Source: Shewanella sp. KT0246
Lineage (GTDB): Bacteria > Pseudomonadota > Gammaproteobacteria > Enterobacterales > Shewanellaceae
Assembly: GCF_019654955.1 (NCBI RefSeq)
Contig: NZ_BPEV01000004.1
Span: 1-64,000 of the forward strand
Direction: 5' to 3'
Length of the DNA stretch: 64,000 bases
In this document: in pieces, positions 19,667 to 30,751 of the stretch
How positions within the stretch are numbered: the first letter of the stretch is position 1
Layout of the letters: every line of letters begins with the position of its first letter
Translations under genes and position numbers: made by a program
The notes under the pieces: model-generated
Databases searched by the model: none
What the model saw: only the letters and a program-made list of their open reading frames with translations
What the model was told of the DNA's origin: nothing

Positions 19667-20821
19667 CTAATTAAGCACTTCATCTAATGCGCGTAAGCAT
19701 AAAGCCACATTCTCTCGACGAGCAGCATAACCCATCAGGCCAATACGCCACGCTTTACCCGCCAATGCGCCAAGACCTGCACCTATTTCAAGGTTATAGC
19801 TTTCAAGCAATTGCTTTCTCACTAATGCATCATCAGCCCCATCAGGAATATACACAGCATTAAGCTGTGGTAAACGGCACGATTCATCAACCACAAAGCT
19901 TAAACCTAATTGCTCGAGACCCGCGCGTAATAACTGATGCATATCAGCATGACGCTGCCACGCATTTTCTAACCCTTCGCTCGCTAACAAACGTAGCGAC
20001 TCATGCAGTGCATATAATGCGTTCACTGGAGCGGTATGGTGGTAGCTGCGCTTTGCGCCGCTATCTTTACTTCCCCAATACCCCATCACTAAAGTTTGGT
20101 CTAAAAACCAGCTTTGAACTGGTGTGGTGCGACTTTTAATTTTCTCAACGGCTTTAGCAGAAAATGACACAGGTGATATACCAGGCACACACGATAAACA
20201 CTTTTGACTACCTGAATAAATCGCGTCAATTCCCCACTCATCAACACGTAGTTCAACACCGCCTAGTGAAGTCACGGCATCAACAATGGAGATGCAATCA
20301 TGCTCCTGCGCTAATGCACATAAGCTTTTAGCATCAGATAATGCACCAGTGGATGTTTCAGCGTGCACAAATGCCAGAAATTTTGCATCAGGGTTAGCCT
20401 GTAAAGCAGCTTCAACCGCCTCAACAGAAACAGGTTCACCCCATTCATTGTCAACCACAACAGCAGTAGCGCCAACGCGCTCAACGTTTTGGCGCATACG
20501 TTCGCCAAATACGCCATTACGGCACACGATAACTTTCTCACCCGCTTCAACTAAATTAACAAAACAGGTTTCCATTCCCGCACTGCCTGGCGCCGAAACT
20601 GCTAAGGTCATTTCATTTTCAGTTTGAAATGCATATTGAATAAGAGACTTAAGTTCATCCATCATCGCGACAAATAATGGGTCTAAATGGCCTATGGTCG
20701 GCTTTGCTTGTGCAGCGAGTACTTCAGGATACACATCTGAAGGACCTGGGCCCATGAGTGTCCGTCGTGGTGGATTAAAAGCAGTAATACTAGGTGCAGA
20801 AATTGTTGGTACAGATAACAT
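19667..20821 (-). CDS. Class V aminotransferase (alanine-glyoxylate / serine-pyruvate type)
   Basis: This 384-residue PLP enzyme has the N-terminal LMGPGPSDVYPEVL, the substrate-loop IGHLDP, the cofactor region SAPGSAGMET, the PLP-binding Asp in SIVDAVTSLGG and the Schiff-base lysine in SGSQKCLSC. The family transfers amino groups among alanine, serine, glyoxylate and pyruvate; the exact substrate pair cannot be read from sequence. ATG 20821 has AAGGAG 6 bases upstream; the TTG one codon earlier is too close. The gene sits downstream of ilvA but is separated from it by a terminator and 280 bases, so it is probably its own unit. Confidence 0.88.
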   Translation of the reverse strand: MLSVPTISAPSITAFNPPRRTLMGPGPSDVYPEVLAAQAKPTIGHLDPLFVAMMDELKSLIQYAFQTENEMTLAVSAPGSAGMETCFVNLVEAGEKVIVCRNGVFGERMRQNVERVGATAVVVDNEWGEPVSVEAVEAALQANPDAKFLAFVHAETSTGALSDAKSLCALAQEHDCISIVDAVTSLGGVELRVDEWGIDAIYSGSQKCLSCVPGISPVSFSAKAVEKIKSRTTPVQSWFLDQTLVMGYWGSKDSGAKRSYHHTAPVNALYALHESLRLLASEGLENAWQRHADMHQLLRAGLEQLGLSFVVDESCRLPQLNAVYIPDGADDALVRKQLLESYNLEIGAGLGALAGKAWRIGLMGYAARRENVALCLRALDEVLN

Positions 20822-21037
20822 CAAAGTCTCCTTGGCTCGAGGTCAATTTGTAATAGCTCAATGAAACCTACATTTTTCGTTGTATTTATCGCCACCGAAT
20901 ATCATTTCGTTTGTGGCTGTCTCGCCTTTGTAGGCTGGAACGACAATAACACACAGATAGATTAAAAGGCGCTATCTGTATGAAATTTATTAGCTAAAAA
21001 CTCTATTTCTTATAAGACAATCTGGTGTAACTCAGCA

Positions 21038-21066
21038 ACAAAAATAGCTTCCTTAGGAAGCTATTT
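21038..21066 (-). terminator. Terminator of the ilv operon
   Basis: AAATAGCTTCC / GGAAGCTATTT stem, loop of three bases, about 35 bases beyond the ilvA stop. The minus strand ends in a T run. Confidence 0.85.
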
Positions 21067-21100
21067 ATTATCAAGCTTGATTAGGTTACTGCACAATTAA

Positions 21101-22639
21101 CTATTTAGATCCCGAGCTCAGAAACAACTGATAAGCAGGGCTATTAGTTTCTTCTTGATATACAAAACCTAAATCTGTTAAAAACTTTGCAAATGCAGTC
21201 TCATCGCTAGCAGGCACTTCAAACCCAGCTAACACGCGGCCAAATGCGGCGCCATGGTTACGATAATGGAATAAACTGATATTCCACTGGCTTTGTAAGG
21301 TCGTTAAAAACTTAAGTAATGCGCCTGGGTGCTCAGGAAACTCAAAGCTATAAAGACGTTCATCTAATGGCTCTGGCGGTCTGCCACCAACCATATAACG
21401 AACATGAAGCTTGGCAGTTTCATCCTCTGATAAATCCTGAACCTGAAAATCTTCAGCCTCTAAGTGAGCGATGATGTCATCTAATTCAGCTTGGCCTTGG
21501 CTAATCCGAATTCCCGCAAACACTACAGCACTGTCACGACTGCTAAAGCGGTAGTTAAACTCGGTCATGGCGCGCTTATTTAAGATCTGGCAAAAACGTA
21601 AAAAGCTCCCTGGTTTCTCAGGCACTTTAACTGCTAATACAGCTTCTTTTTGCTCACCTAACTCACATCGTTCAGACACATAGCGCAAACTGTGAAAGTT
21701 AACATTAGCGCCACTTAAAATGGCAGCAACTCTCTCACCTTTTCCCGCTTCTTTAGGGTGTTGCTGAATATACTTTTTAAGCCCAGCAACTGACAATGCG
21801 CCAGCGGGCTCTGAAATCGCTCGTGTATCTTCAAAAATATCTTTTACAGCTGCGCAGATTTCATCAGACGTGACCGTCACTACTTCATCAACGTAATCTT
21901 TTGCCACACGAAATGGCTCTTCGCCAATACGTTTAACCGCGACGCCATCAGCAAATAAGCCGACTTGCGATAATGTTACTGGCTCGCCTGCTTCCATTGC
22001 CGCTTTTAAACAAGCAGCATCTTCAGGTTCAACCCCAACAATTTTAACTTGTGGCATCACAGCTTTGTAATACGCAGCAATACCCGCAATCAGTCCACCA
22101 CCACCGACTGGCACAAAGACAGTGTCGATATCACGCTGTTGTTGTAGCATTTCTTGAGCAATCGTCCCCTGACCCGCAATCACGGCTTCATCATCAAAAG
22201 GGGCGATATAAGTGCGGTTGTCAGTTTCCGCTAATTGCTTTGCGTGCTCATTAGCTTGATCGAATGCTTCGCCAAATAACACCACATTTCCGCCAAGGCG
22301 CTTTACTGCATCGATTTTAATTTCAGGCGTTGTTCCCGGCATCACAATCACAGCATCAATACCGCGACTGGCAGCTGACATTGCCACACCTTGGGCATGG
22401 TTGCCTGCTGAAGCACAGACTACGCCGTCTTTACATTGCTGCGGCGTTAACTGCGCCATGCGATTATAAGCACCACGTAATTTAAACGAATGCACTGGCT
22501 GCATGTCTTCACGTTTAAGATAAACCTGACTGCCCAAACGGGCAGACAGCTTATTCAAGCTCGACAAAGGGGTTACCTTCGCCACGTCATAGACTGATGA
22601 CAGCAGGGTTTTCTGTAAATATTCTTGTGCTATAGACAT
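21101..22639 (-). CDS. ilvA: Threonine deaminase (biosynthetic)
   Basis: This 512-residue PLP enzyme converts threonine to 2-oxobutanoate, the first step of isoleucine synthesis. The PLP lysine is Lys53 in HSFKLRGAYNRM; the glycine-rich phosphate loop is VGGGGLIAG. Two C-terminal ACT-like regulatory domains (about 325-505, motifs EKPGSFLRF and EHPGALLKF) mark the long biosynthetic form that isoleucine inhibits, as opposed to the short catabolic TdcB. It is the last gene of the ilvLGMEDA operon, 43 bases after ilvD. Confidence 0.96.
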   Translation of the reverse strand: MSIAQEYLQKTLLSSVYDVAKVTPLSSLNKLSARLGSQVYLKREDMQPVHSFKLRGAYNRMAQLTPQQCKDGVVCASAGNHAQGVAMSAASRGIDAVIVMPGTTPEIKIDAVKRLGGNVVLFGEAFDQANEHAKQLAETDNRTYIAPFDDEAVIAGQGTIAQEMLQQQRDIDTVFVPVGGGGLIAGIAAYYKAVMPQVKIVGVEPEDAACLKAAMEAGEPVTLSQVGLFADGVAVKRIGEEPFRVAKDYVDEVVTVTSDEICAAVKDIFEDTRAISEPAGALSVAGLKKYIQQHPKEAGKGERVAAILSGANVNFHSLRYVSERCELGEQKEAVLAVKVPEKPGSFLRFCQILNKRAMTEFNYRFSSRDSAVVFAGIRISQGQAELDDIIAHLEAEDFQVQDLSEDETAKLHVRYMVGGRPPEPLDERLYSFEFPEHPGALLKFLTTLQSQWNISLFHYRNHGAAFGRVLAGFEVPASDETAFAKFLTDLGFVYQEETNSPAYQLFLSSGSK

Positions 22640-22682
22640 AAGCCTAGTTCCATCAGTTGCTGATAATTGACGTTAGAAATAA

Positions 22683-24542
22683 TTAACCTTCAAGCTTGCT
22701 GCGATCGCGAATTGCGCCTTTATCGGCACTGGTCGCAAGCAAGGCATAAGCTTTCAGTGCTAACGACACATAACGCTCACGGCTAACGGGCTTCCAAGCT
22801 TGTAAACCTTTCGCTTCCATCGCAGCTTTACGCTTAGCAAGCTCAGCATCAGAAACCGCCAGTTTGATACTACGAGAAGGAATATCAATCTCAATTTGAT
22901 CGCCATTTTCAACTAAGGCAATGGTGCCACCAGCAGCGGCTTCAGGCGAAATATGACCAATAGACAAGCCAGACGTACCACCAGAAAAACGGCCATCAGT
23001 AATCAAGGCACAGGCTTTACCTAAACCACGAGATTTAAGGTAAGTGGTTGGGTACAACATTTCTTGCATCCCAGGGCCACCTTTAGGGCCTTCATAACGA
23101 ATAACAACCACGTCACCCGCTACTACTTCGCCACCTAAAATACCGTCAACAGCATCATCTTGGCTTTCATATATGCGAGCACTACCAGTAAAGGTCAGGT
23201 TCTCTTCGTCAACACCTGCGGTTTTAACGATGCAGCCATTCTCAGCGACGTTGCCTGACAGCACAGCTAAACCGCCTTCTTGGCTAAAGGCATTTTCACG
23301 AGTACGAATACAACCTTCTTGACGGTCATCATCGACGCTGTCCCAATAACAATCTTGGCTAAATGCAGTTTGTGTTGGAATACCAGCAGGGCCTGCACTA
23401 TAAAAACGGCGCACGCTTTCATCTTGAGTTTGGGCAATATCATATTTGGCTAACACTGATTTTAAGTTACCGCCATTATCTGCCGCCACATGGGGTACAT
23501 CCGTATGCAATAAACCGGCTCTATCAAGTTCACCTAAAATGCCCATTACACCACCTGCACGATGAACATCTTCCATATGGTACTTAGGTGTAGAAGGAGC
23601 AACTTTACATAAATGCGGCACAAGACGAGACATTCTGTCGATGTCATCCATAGTGAAGTCGACTTCACCTTCTTGGGCTGCTGCGATTAAATGTAAAACG
23701 GTATTTGATGAACCGCCCATCGCAATATCGAGTGCCATAGCGTTTTCAAATGATTTAAAAGACGCAATATTACGCGGTAATACGCTGTCATCATCGTCAC
23801 GGTAATAGCGTGTCGCAAGATCCATGATGCGACGACCCGCTTCTAAAAATAGATTACGACGTGCCGCATGCGTAGCTAAAAGAGAACCATTACCTGGCAA
23901 TGATAAGCCTAACGCTTCCGTTAAACAGTTCATTGAGTTTGCAGTGAACATGCCTGAGCATGAGCCACAAGTAGGACAAGCACTACGTTCAATTTGTTTA
24001 CTGTCTGCATCGCTGACATTCGTATCAGCGCCAGCAACCATCGCATCGACTAAATCAAGTTTAATGATTTTGTCTGAAAGCTTAGTTTTACCTGCTTCCA
24101 TCGGGCCACCGGAGACAAATATCACTGGGATATTAAGTCTAAGTGCAGCCATCAACATGCCCGGAGTAATTTTGTCGCAGTTTGAAATACACACTAATGC
24201 ATCGGCACAATGGGCATTAACCATGTATTCAACACTGTCGGCAATCAGTTCACGAGACGGTAAGCTGTAAAGCATGCCACCGTGACCCATTGCGATACCA
24301 TCATCAACTGCGATGGTATTGAATTCTTTTGCAATACCGCCTGCTTCTTCAATTGCGCCAGCCACTAATTGACCCATGTCTTTTAAATGCACATGGCCTG
24401 GGACAAATTGAGTAAACGAGTTTGAAACAGCAATAATCGGTTTACCAAAATCCTTTTCTTTTACACCAGTTGCACGCCATAAAGCACGGGCACCTGCCAT
24501 GTTACGACCTTCTGTACTGGTTGCTGAGCGTAATTTAGGCAT
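22683..24542 (-). CDS. ilvD: Dihydroxy-acid dehydratase
   Basis: This 619-residue iron-sulfur enzyme catalyses the third common step of valine and isoleucine synthesis. Cluster ligands are visible in [11 protein letters not shown] and [17 protein letters not shown]. The C-terminal [20 protein letters not shown] is the family signature. Length equals that of E. coli IlvD (616). A strong ribosome site (AAGGAAGG) lies before the ATG. It is in the operon between ilvE and ilvA. Confidence 0.97.
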   Translation of the reverse strand: MPKLRSATSTEGRNMAGARALWRATGVKEKDFGKPIIAVSNSFTQFVPGHVHLKDMGQLVAGAIEEAGGIAKEFNTIAVDDGIAMGHGGMLYSLPSRELIADSVEYMVNAHCADALVCISNCDKITPGMLMAALRLNIPVIFVSGGPMEAGKTKLSDKIIKLDLVDAMVAGADTNVSDADSKQIERSACPTCGSCSGMFTANSMNCLTEALGLSLPGNGSLLATHAARRNLFLEAGRRIMDLATRYYRDDDDSVLPRNIASFKSFENAMALDIAMGGSSNTVLHLIAAAQEGEVDFTMDDIDRMSRLVPHLCKVAPSTPKYHMEDVHRAGGVMGILGELDRAGLLHTDVPHVAADNGGNLKSVLAKYDIAQTQDESVRRFYSAGPAGIPTQTAFSQDCYWDSVDDDRQEGCIRTRENAFSQEGGLAVLSGNVAENGCIVKTAGVDEENLTFTGSARIYESQDDAVDGILGGEVVAGDVVVIRYEGPKGGPGMQEMLYPTTYLKSRGLGKACALITDGRFSGGTSGLSIGHISPEAAAGGTIALVENGDQIEIDIPSRSIKLAVSDAELAKRKAAMEAKGLQAWKPVSRERYVSLALKAYALLATSADKGAIRDRSKLEG

Positions 24543-24659
24543 TGTCTTTTCCTTCCTTCATCATTCCATTAATCAGTAATGGAACAAGCAAATACAGTTA
24601 ATTTATTTGAGTCACTTATTACGACTCACCAATATTATGATTATTGTTGATAGCCAGTT

Positions 24660-25595
24660 TTATACTGACTTTTTGAGCGGCTCAAGCCAGCCCCATTTAT
24701 CTTCAGTTTCGCCATTAAATAAACCAAAAAAGCTATTTTGAACTTGCTTGGTTACTGGGCCGCGTTTACCCGCCCCTACTTCAATGCGATCAACACTTCT
24801 AACTGGAACAATTTCAGCCGCTGTTCCTGTCATGAAAATTTCGTCTGCTACGTATAAAAATTCCCGTGCCATGGCTTCTTCAATCACTTCATAGCCTAAG
24901 TCTTTAGCCAATACCATAATGGTATCTCGGGTAATACCTTTAAGAATCGCTGCGGTCGCTGGCGGGGTATAAATCTTATTATTTTTAACCACAAATAAAT
25001 TTGCGCCTGCGCCTTCGCTAACTAAACCATTGGTGTCGAGTGCTATTCCTTCGTCAAAGCCATTACGTTTAGCTTCTGTCGAAATTTGTAATGATGATAG
25101 GTAATTGCCACCGGCTTTGGCACCAGTAGGAATTGTATTCGGTGCAAGACGCTGCCAAGAAGTCACTGCAACATCAACACCTGCATCCATACTGTCTTCA
25201 CCAAGGTAAGCACCCCATGCAAAAGCAGCTACGACCATATCACATTGCGCGTCGATTGGCGGGGTGATCCCCATGCCAACATCACCAAGAAATATCAACG
25301 GCCGAATATAGGCACTGGGTAAATTATTACTCATCACTGAATCATTACAGGCTTGCATCACTTGCTCAAAACTATAAGGGACATTCATGCGGTAAATTTT
25401 GGCAGAATCAAATAAACGTTGTACATGATCGGTTAACCTAAAACCTGCTGGGCCAAGATGAGTATCGTAAATACGAATGCCTTCAAATACTGAGGTACCA
25501 TAATGCATCGCATGAGTCATAACGTGTACTCTGGCATTCTGCCAAGGCATGATTTCACCATTAAACCATATGAGTTCTGATTGTGTAGCTGCCAT
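24660..25595 (-). CDS. ilvE: Branched-chain amino acid aminotransferase, IlvE type
   Basis: This 311-residue class IV PLP enzyme performs the last step of valine, leucine and isoleucine synthesis. It has MHYGTSVFEGIR near 45, the PLP lysine in AKAGGNYLSS, and the E. coli-like end of about 310 residues. ATG 25595 (M-A-A-T-Q) with AAGGGA upstream fits the family; a 14-residue upstream extension to 25637 lacks support. It lies 46 bases after ilvM in the operon. A second, different branched-chain aminotransferase is encoded at 43031-44116. Confidence 0.95.
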   Translation of the reverse strand: MAATQSELIWFNGEIMPWQNARVHVMTHAMHYGTSVFEGIRIYDTHLGPAGFRLTDHVQRLFDSAKIYRMNVPYSFEQVMQACNDSVMSNNLPSAYIRPLIFLGDVGMGITPPIDAQCDMVVAAFAWGAYLGEDSMDAGVDVAVTSWQRLAPNTIPTGAKAGGNYLSSLQISTEAKRNGFDEGIALDTNGLVSEGAGANLFVVKNNKIYTPPATAAILKGITRDTIMVLAKDLGYEVIEEAMAREFLYVADEIFMTGTAAEIVPVRSVDRIEVGAGKRGPVTKQVQNSFFGLFNGETEDKWGWLEPLKKSV

Positions 25596-25641
25596 AGTCT
25601 TTCCCTTATTGAATATTGATGAAACTGTTTTAAGCACTAGT

Positions 25642-25905
25642 TTAAGCTGATAACTCAGCCTCTGTTTGTGCTACTGAGCTGGTGATAACTTGGCAATCAA
25701 GCACATCAAATAACTTTGTTAATTGATGGGTTAGCAGCCCTATCACTCGCTCACTTTTGACATCAAAATTCACTTTCAATGTACTGTCTTCATTTACGGT
25801 CATGGTTAATTCTGTGATGGTAAAACCACGATGACGCGTCACCCGTAATACGCGCTCAAGCACTTCTGGTTGCTGCTTTAATGTTAATTCAACTGAATGC
25901 ATCAT
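25642..25905 (-). CDS. ilvM: Acetolactate synthase II small (regulatory) subunit
   Basis: This 87-residue protein has a single ACT domain ([20 protein letters not shown]), the size of E. coli IlvM. It pairs with the IlvG catalytic subunit and supports its activity. Its start overlaps the ilvG stop by 4 bases (ATGA). A second ATG lies one codon later. Confidence 0.92.
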   Translation of the reverse strand: MMHSVELTLKQQPEVLERVLRVTRHRGFTITELTMTVNEDSTLKVNFDVKSERVIGLLTHQLTKLFDVLDCQVITSSVAQTEAELSA

Positions 25906-27575
25906 GTTTGCTTCTCCATTTGATCCATCATGTCACTATTACACGCCCCAGGTGGGACTAACGGCCATACATTAAAGGCATCATCAATGGCCACGTGCAG
26001 CATAAAAGGTCCTGTCGTTGCTAGCATTTCATCAAGCGCGCCTTCTACTTCTTCAGCGCGATGAATTGTGCGACCTGGAATATCAAACGCTGATGCCATT
26101 AATACAAAGTCAGGATTATCGGATAAATCGGTTTCGCTATAACGTTGCTCAAAAAACAGTTGTTGCCATTGCTTCACCATGCCCAACTTTTGATTATCAA
26201 TAAGCAATATTTTCACTGGCAACTTACGACGTTTAATCGTAGTCAGTTCTTGCACGTTCATCATGAATGAGCCATCACCTGATACCGTCACTACTGTTGC
26301 GTCTGGGCGGGCAACTTGGGCACCAATAGCTGCAGGCAAACCAAAGCCCATAGTGCCTAGGCCCGCACTTGATAAGTGGTCTTCAGGACGGCGAAACCAC
26401 ATATGTTGAGCAACCCACATTTGGTGTTGACCCACATCGCAACTCACGACACTGTCTTCAGGTAATTTATTAGCTAATCGACGTAACATCGCAGGGGCAT
26501 AGATAAGTTCGCCAGGGTGTTGATAGTCCCATTGATGCTCACGATTTAACTCTTCTACTTCGTGTAGCCATTGGCCTAATTCAAGATTCATGCACAACGC
26601 AGGTAACACTTGACGAAAATCAGCAGAAATAGCCACATCAGCTTGGCGCAATTTATTAATTTCGGCGATATCAATATCGAGATGCAAAACCTTGGCGTTA
26701 CCAGCAAATGTCGCTAATCGGCCTGTCACCCGATCATCGAAACGTGCGCCAACAACAATCAACAAATCACAAGCTTGCACCGCTAAATTAGCCGCTTTAC
26801 CACCGTGCATACCCAACATGCCTAAGTAGCCTTTAGTGCCATGTTCAATAGCGCCTAATCCCTTTAGTGTTGCAACTGATGGGATACCTGTCTTATCAAT
26901 AAACTGACGTAACTGATCCACTGCGCCAGCCATGCCAACCCCGCCGCCTACATATAAAATGGGCTTTTTAGCTTGTTGTAATAAAGCACGTGCAGCTTCT
27001 ATAGCCGTGGCTTCTGGTGCAGGATCTTCTGTCACGGTCAGTAATGGGGTTTTATATTCAAGCTCAGCGATTTGTATGTCTTTTGGAATATCGACCAATA
27101 CAGGGCCTGGACGACCTGATGCCGCGATTTCAAACGCTTTATACAGCGTAGGAATTAATTCATTAATATCTGTGACCATAAAGCTGTGTTTGGTACACGA
27201 CAATGACATGCCTAATACATCAATTTCTTGAAAGGCATCGGTTCCAATAACCGCAGTCGATACTTGGCCTGTGATAGCAACCACTGGCACTGAATCTAAT
27301 AACGCATCGGACAAAGACGTAATAAGGTTTGTAGCACCAGGGCCTGATGTGGCAAAGCAGACGCCTGTCTTACCGCTTGCTCGAGCATAGCCAACAGCTG
27401 CAAATGCAGCGCCTTGCTCATGTCGGCTTAATAGGTGCTCAACTGGATGACCATAAAGCGCATCGTAAATCGGCATAATTGCACCACCTGGATAACCAAA
27501 TACAGTGGTAACCCCATGTGCGGCTAGTACTTTGATAACTGCGTCTGCACCACGCATTTTCTGCCCTGATTCCAT
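25902..27575 (-). CDS. ilvG: Acetolactate synthase II large subunit, intact
   Basis: This 557-residue thiamine diphosphate enzyme condenses pyruvate with pyruvate or 2-oxobutanoate. The catalytic Glu is in [12 protein letters not shown] (about 50), and the ThDP/Mg motif GDGSFMMN is near 435. The frame is continuous, unlike the frameshifted ilvG of E. coli K-12. It is the first enzyme gene after the leader and attenuator and overlaps ilvM by 4 bases. Confidence 0.97.
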   Translation of the reverse strand: MESGQKMRGADAVIKVLAAHGVTTVFGYPGGAIMPIYDALYGHPVEHLLSRHEQGAAFAAVGYARASGKTGVCFATSGPGATNLITSLSDALLDSVPVVAITGQVSTAVIGTDAFQEIDVLGMSLSCTKHSFMVTDINELIPTLYKAFEIAASGRPGPVLVDIPKDIQIAELEYKTPLLTVTEDPAPEATAIEAARALLQQAKKPILYVGGGVGMAGAVDQLRQFIDKTGIPSVATLKGLGAIEHGTKGYLGMLGMHGGKAANLAVQACDLLIVVGARFDDRVTGRLATFAGNAKVLHLDIDIAEINKLRQADVAISADFRQVLPALCMNLELGQWLHEVEELNREHQWDYQHPGELIYAPAMLRRLANKLPEDSVVSCDVGQHQMWVAQHMWFRRPEDHLSSAGLGTMGFGLPAAIGAQVARPDATVVTVSGDGSFMMNVQELTTIKRRKLPVKILLIDNQKLGMVKQWQQLFFEQRYSETDLSDNPDFVLMASAFDIPGRTIHRAEEVEGALDEMLATTGPFMLHVAIDDAFNVWPLVPPGACNSDMMDQMEKQT

Positions 27576-27664
27576 ATTGATACTCTCGTTTTTGGTCTGC
27601 GTTTAAAATGTAATATTTAGTGATAAATTGAAAAGTCAGCATTCGGATTTAAAGCCCATAAAAC

Positions 27665-27747
27665 AAAAAACCCCCGGTCCTTTCGGAGCGGGGGTTTTTG
27701 CAAATTCTGACTCTTAACTCAGTCTCGTTGCCAAACGCCACCCCCGC
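27665..27747 (-). promoter_or_regulatory. Transcription attenuator of the ilv operon
   Basis: On the minus strand a GC-rich hairpin (27694-27671; CCCCCG arm against CGGGGG with a GAAA loop) followed by six T forms an intrinsic terminator between the leader peptide and ilvG. The arm CCCCCGC (27694-27688) can instead pair with GCGGGGG inside the leader (27747-27741), giving an antiterminator. This is the classic ribosome-stalling design: slow translation of Ile/Val codons frees the antiterminator and lets transcription enter ilvG. It is read from sequence and consistent with E. coli ilvGMEDA. Confidence 0.9.
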
Positions 27748-27809
27748 GGTGACTTAATAATCACGACGGTAATAATCACAATAATGAGTTGGGCAGCTTG
27801 GTTAAACAT
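27714..27809 (-). CDS. ilvL: ilv operon leader peptide
   Basis: This 31-codon open frame reads M-F-N-Q-A-A-Q-L-I-I-V-I-I-T-V-V-I-I-K and ends in R-L-S. Ten of eleven residues from Leu8 to Ile18 are Leu, Ile or Val, with a Thr between. These are exactly the amino acids made by the operon. An AGGA-type ribosome site lies upstream and the terminator hairpin starts 20 bases after the stop. It acts by ribosome stalling rather than as a protein. Confidence 0.92.
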   Translation of the reverse strand: MFNQAAQLIIVIITVVIIKSPRGWRLATRLS

Positions 27810-28146
27810 TAATAACTGAGTCCTAAAAAATATTTGTTAACTTTTCTGTTCAATCTAGCTCTATGCCAGACTTGTTTATTATTTATCCTCTATAGGAGTA
27901 CCATAAAGTGATTTATAAACACAACAAAAAATCCTGTGTTGTAAAAAAAATTCAGCTTCCCTGCCGAGACAATGCAAACAACAACAAAAATCTAAAGCTA
28001 TGAAGGTAAGATTAAATTCACTATCGAACTTAAATTACCCTCCTAATTATCTATAGATTGTTTCTACTTATCATTCATTGAAAGTAGATTTGATGCCTGC
28101 TCGATAGCCTAGCTGAACAGGTACTTCACAACACAATCAACAAATA
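27810..28146. other. Gap between ilvC and the ilv leader
   Basis: This gap should contain the ilvL promoter and the end of the ilvC transcript. No convincing -35/-10 pair was found on the minus strand. A weak AACACA/TGTGTT dyad near 27920 followed by an A run is too poor to call a terminator with confidence. No protein-like frame is seen. Confidence 0.5.
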
Positions 28147-29628
28147 TTAGCTAGCTTCAACAATACCTTTCATATCAGTCATGTAACCGCGTAACTCTGC
28201 ACCAATAAACTCAACATCGGTATGACGAATCGCTTCGTTTACTTCAATTAAACGCTTATTATCAACGCTGTTTGAACCTTCTTTCAGGCCAGCGCCAAGT
28301 AACTCTGATGACATAGACTTAACGTAATCAGTGAGTAATGGCACTGCTGCATGGTTGAATAAGTAACAACCGTATTCAGCAGTATCAGAAATAACTACGT
28401 TCATTTCGTATAAACGCTTACGAGCAATGGTGTTAGCAATTAATGGCGTTTCATGCAGTGACTCGTAATAAGCCGACTCTTCAATGATGCCCGCAGCAAC
28501 CATAGTATCGAATGCTAATTCCACACCCGCTTTGATCATGGCGACTAAGAAGATGCCTTTATCAAAGTAAGTTTGCTCATCGATGTATTCATCAGATGCT
28601 GGCGAGTTTTCAAACGCTGTTTCGTTTGTTTCTGCTCTCCAACGTAATAAGTTAGCATCGTCATTTGCCCAATCAGCCATCATAGTGCGAGAGAACTCAC
28701 CGCTAATGATGTCATCCATGTGTTTTTCAAATAACGGCTTAAGAATCACTTTTAATTCTTCAGCAACTTCAAATGCTTTTACTTTGGCTGGGTTTGACAA
28801 GCGGTCCATCATGTTAGTGATGCCGCCATGTTTAAGCGCTTCGGTAACCGTTTCCCAACCTTGTTGAATTAACTTACCTGCGTAACCAGGCTCAACACCA
28901 TCAGCAACCATTTTCTCGTAACCTAAGATGGCACCAGTCTGCAACATACCGCAAAGGATCGTCTGCTCACCCATTAGGTCAGATTTAACTTCAGCAACAA
29001 AAGAAGACAATAAAACACCAGCTCTGTCGCCACCTGTTGCACTTGCATATGCTTTAGCAATTGCTAGGCCGTCACCTTTTGGATCATTCTCAGGGTGAAC
29101 AGCAATCAGTGTTGGTACACCAAATCCGCGTTTGTATTCTTCGCGTACTTCAGTACCTGGACACTTAGGTGCAACCATCACAACCGTGATATCAGGGCGA
29201 ACCTGCATACCTTCTTCAACGATATTAAAACCGTGTGAGTAAGATAATGTTGAACCTTGCTTCATCAATGGCATAACCGCATTAACAACGTTTGAGTGCT
29301 GCTTGTCTGGGGTTAAATTCAATACTAAGTCTGCATCTGGAATCAGTTCTTCAAACGTACCGACTTTAAAACCGTTGTCAGTAGCTTGTTTCCATGAAGC
29401 ACGCTTTTCAGCAATCGCTTGTGGACGAAGCGCAAAAGAAATATTTAAACCTGAGTCGCGCATGTTCAGACCTTGGTTTAGGCCTTGCGCCCCACAACCT
29501 AAGATCACGATGTTCCAATCTTTAATAAAATTACAACCGTCACTAAATTCGGTACGGTCCATAAAGCGGCATTGTGCCAATTGAGCTAATTGTTGACGTA
29601 AATTCAGAGAGTTAAAATAGTTAGCCAT
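28147..29628 (-). CDS. ilvC: Ketol-acid reductoisomerase, class II
   Basis: This 493-residue NADPH enzyme catalyses the second common step of branched-chain synthesis. The Rossmann motif is [12 protein letters not shown] near 45. A duplicated C-terminal knotted domain gives the long class II form, as in E. coli (491). The start is placed at M-A-N-Y-F, with AAGGTGG upstream; the 27-residue upstream extension is not family-like. It is transcribed away from ilvY, the arrangement in which IlvY activates ilvC when its substrates accumulate. Confidence 0.96.
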   Translation of the reverse strand: MANYFNSLNLRQQLAQLAQCRFMDRTEFSDGCNFIKDWNIVILGCGAQGLNQGLNMRDSGLNISFALRPQAIAEKRASWKQATDNGFKVGTFEELIPDADLVLNLTPDKQHSNVVNAVMPLMKQGSTLSYSHGFNIVEEGMQVRPDITVVMVAPKCPGTEVREEYKRGFGVPTLIAVHPENDPKGDGLAIAKAYASATGGDRAGVLLSSFVAEVKSDLMGEQTILCGMLQTGAILGYEKMVADGVEPGYAGKLIQQGWETVTEALKHGGITNMMDRLSNPAKVKAFEVAEELKVILKPLFEKHMDDIISGEFSRTMMADWANDDANLLRWRAETNETAFENSPASDEYIDEQTYFDKGIFLVAMIKAGVELAFDTMVAAGIIEESAYYESLHETPLIANTIARKRLYEMNVVISDTAEYGCYLFNHAAVPLLTDYVKSMSSELLGAGLKEGSNSVDNKRLIEVNEAIRHTDVEFIGAELRGYMTDMKGIVEAS

Positions 29629-29695
29629 CTGAGATACCACCTTTAATTCAGAAATTTGAGACACAACATTTTGGCAGTCTAGTTGCTCAAAAGTT

Positions 29696-29709
29696 GTGAT
29701 TGAAATCAC
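29696..29709. promoter_or_regulatory. Candidate IlvY operator in the ilvC-ilvY intergenic region
   Basis: GTGATT-GA-AATCAC forms a dyad with perfect 6-bp arms, located between the divergent ilvC and ilvY genes where LysR-type regulators usually bind. Assignment to IlvY is inferred from position. Confidence 0.4.
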
Positions 29710-29830
29710 TATAGCGTAAGCTCGTTGTTGCTTAAAATGATATATTCGGGATATTACATTTCACTTTATGCAACGTAAAACCATTCGCTAAAATGAACGA
29801 AAAATTTGCTGATTAAATATAGGTGAGATC

Positions 29831-30703
29831 ATGGACATTCGTGCGTTAAAACTCTACTTACACCTGTGCGATAGCCTGCATTTTGGTAAAACAGCAGAAC
29901 AAACTCACGTCAGCCCATCAACCTTAAGTCGCGCCCTGCAGCGTCTTGAAGAAGAAGTCGGATGTAAATTATTTGAGCGAGATAATCGCAGCGTCAACAT
30001 AACCCATGCGGGTAACGAATTTAAACGTTTTGCCGAGCAGACATTGTCTGAATGGCTCAATTTAAAAGGCCGTATTGATCCCGACCAACCTTTATTGCAT
30101 GGTCGAATTAGCCTGTACTGTTCTGTGACTGCCGCTTATAGCCATTTGCCCGCTTTATTGGATAGGTTTAGACGAGAACATCCATTAGTCGAGATTGCCC
30201 TCAATACCGGTGATGCCGCTAACGCAGTCGATGAAATTCAGCACAATCGAGCCGATGTTGCGATAATCGCACTGCCGGATTCATTGCCGACAAGCCTACA
30301 TTTTGAAGAAATTGATCGAGTGCCTCTACACGTATACGCACCAACCATACATTGCCAAGCACAACAAATGGTCAATCAAACACCTATAGATTGGGCGCAG
30401 TTGCCTTTTATAGTACCTGATCATGGTCCAGGACGACGCCGAGCTGACAACTGGTTTAAAGCAATGGGGTTCAAACCTAATATTTATGCGCAGGTATCGG
30501 GACAAGAAGCGATAACCTCTATGGTTGCATTAGGTTGTGGCGTAAGCATCAGTCCTGAAGTTGTGGTAGAAAATAGCCCAGTTCGCGAACGCTTAGTAAA
30601 ACTTGAATCGCCACAAGCCATTCCGCCATTTGAGCTAGGCTGTTGTTGTAAACAAAAACGTATTCAAGAACCTATTTTAAAAGCATTTTTAGAGATCATT
30701 TAA
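29831..30703 (+). CDS. ilvY: LysR-family regulator IlvY
   Basis: This 290-residue protein has an N-terminal winged helix-turn-helix (FGKTAEQTHVSPSTLSRALQ at about 18-37) and a LysR substrate-binding domain. E. coli IlvY begins in the same way and is divergent from ilvC, which it activates in response to acetolactate or acetohydroxybutyrate. Position and length fit. Confidence 0.93.
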   Translation: MDIRALKLYLHLCDSLHFGKTAEQTHVSPSTLSRALQRLEEEVGCKLFERDNRSVNITHAGNEFKRFAEQTLSEWLNLKGRIDPDQPLLHGRISLYCSVTAAYSHLPALLDRFRREHPLVEIALNTGDAANAVDEIQHNRADVAIIALPDSLPTSLHFEEIDRVPLHVYAPTIHCQAQQMVNQTPIDWAQLPFIVPDHGPGRRRADNWFKAMGFKPNIYAQVSGQEAITSMVALGCGVSISPEVVVENSPVRERLVKLESPQAIPPFELGCCCKQKRIQEPILKAFLEII

Positions 30704-30751
30704 TCACTAGACTGGATTAATTTACTAGGTTAGCAGGCTGAACAAAGTATG

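Noticed and set aside
27912..27950. Terminator of ilvC
   Set aside because: The AACACA/TGTGTT dyad is weak, and on the minus strand no T run follows the second arm.
29629..29709. 27-residue extension of IlvC
   Set aside because: Class II enzymes begin at M-A-N-Y-F; the extension lies over the intergenic operator region.
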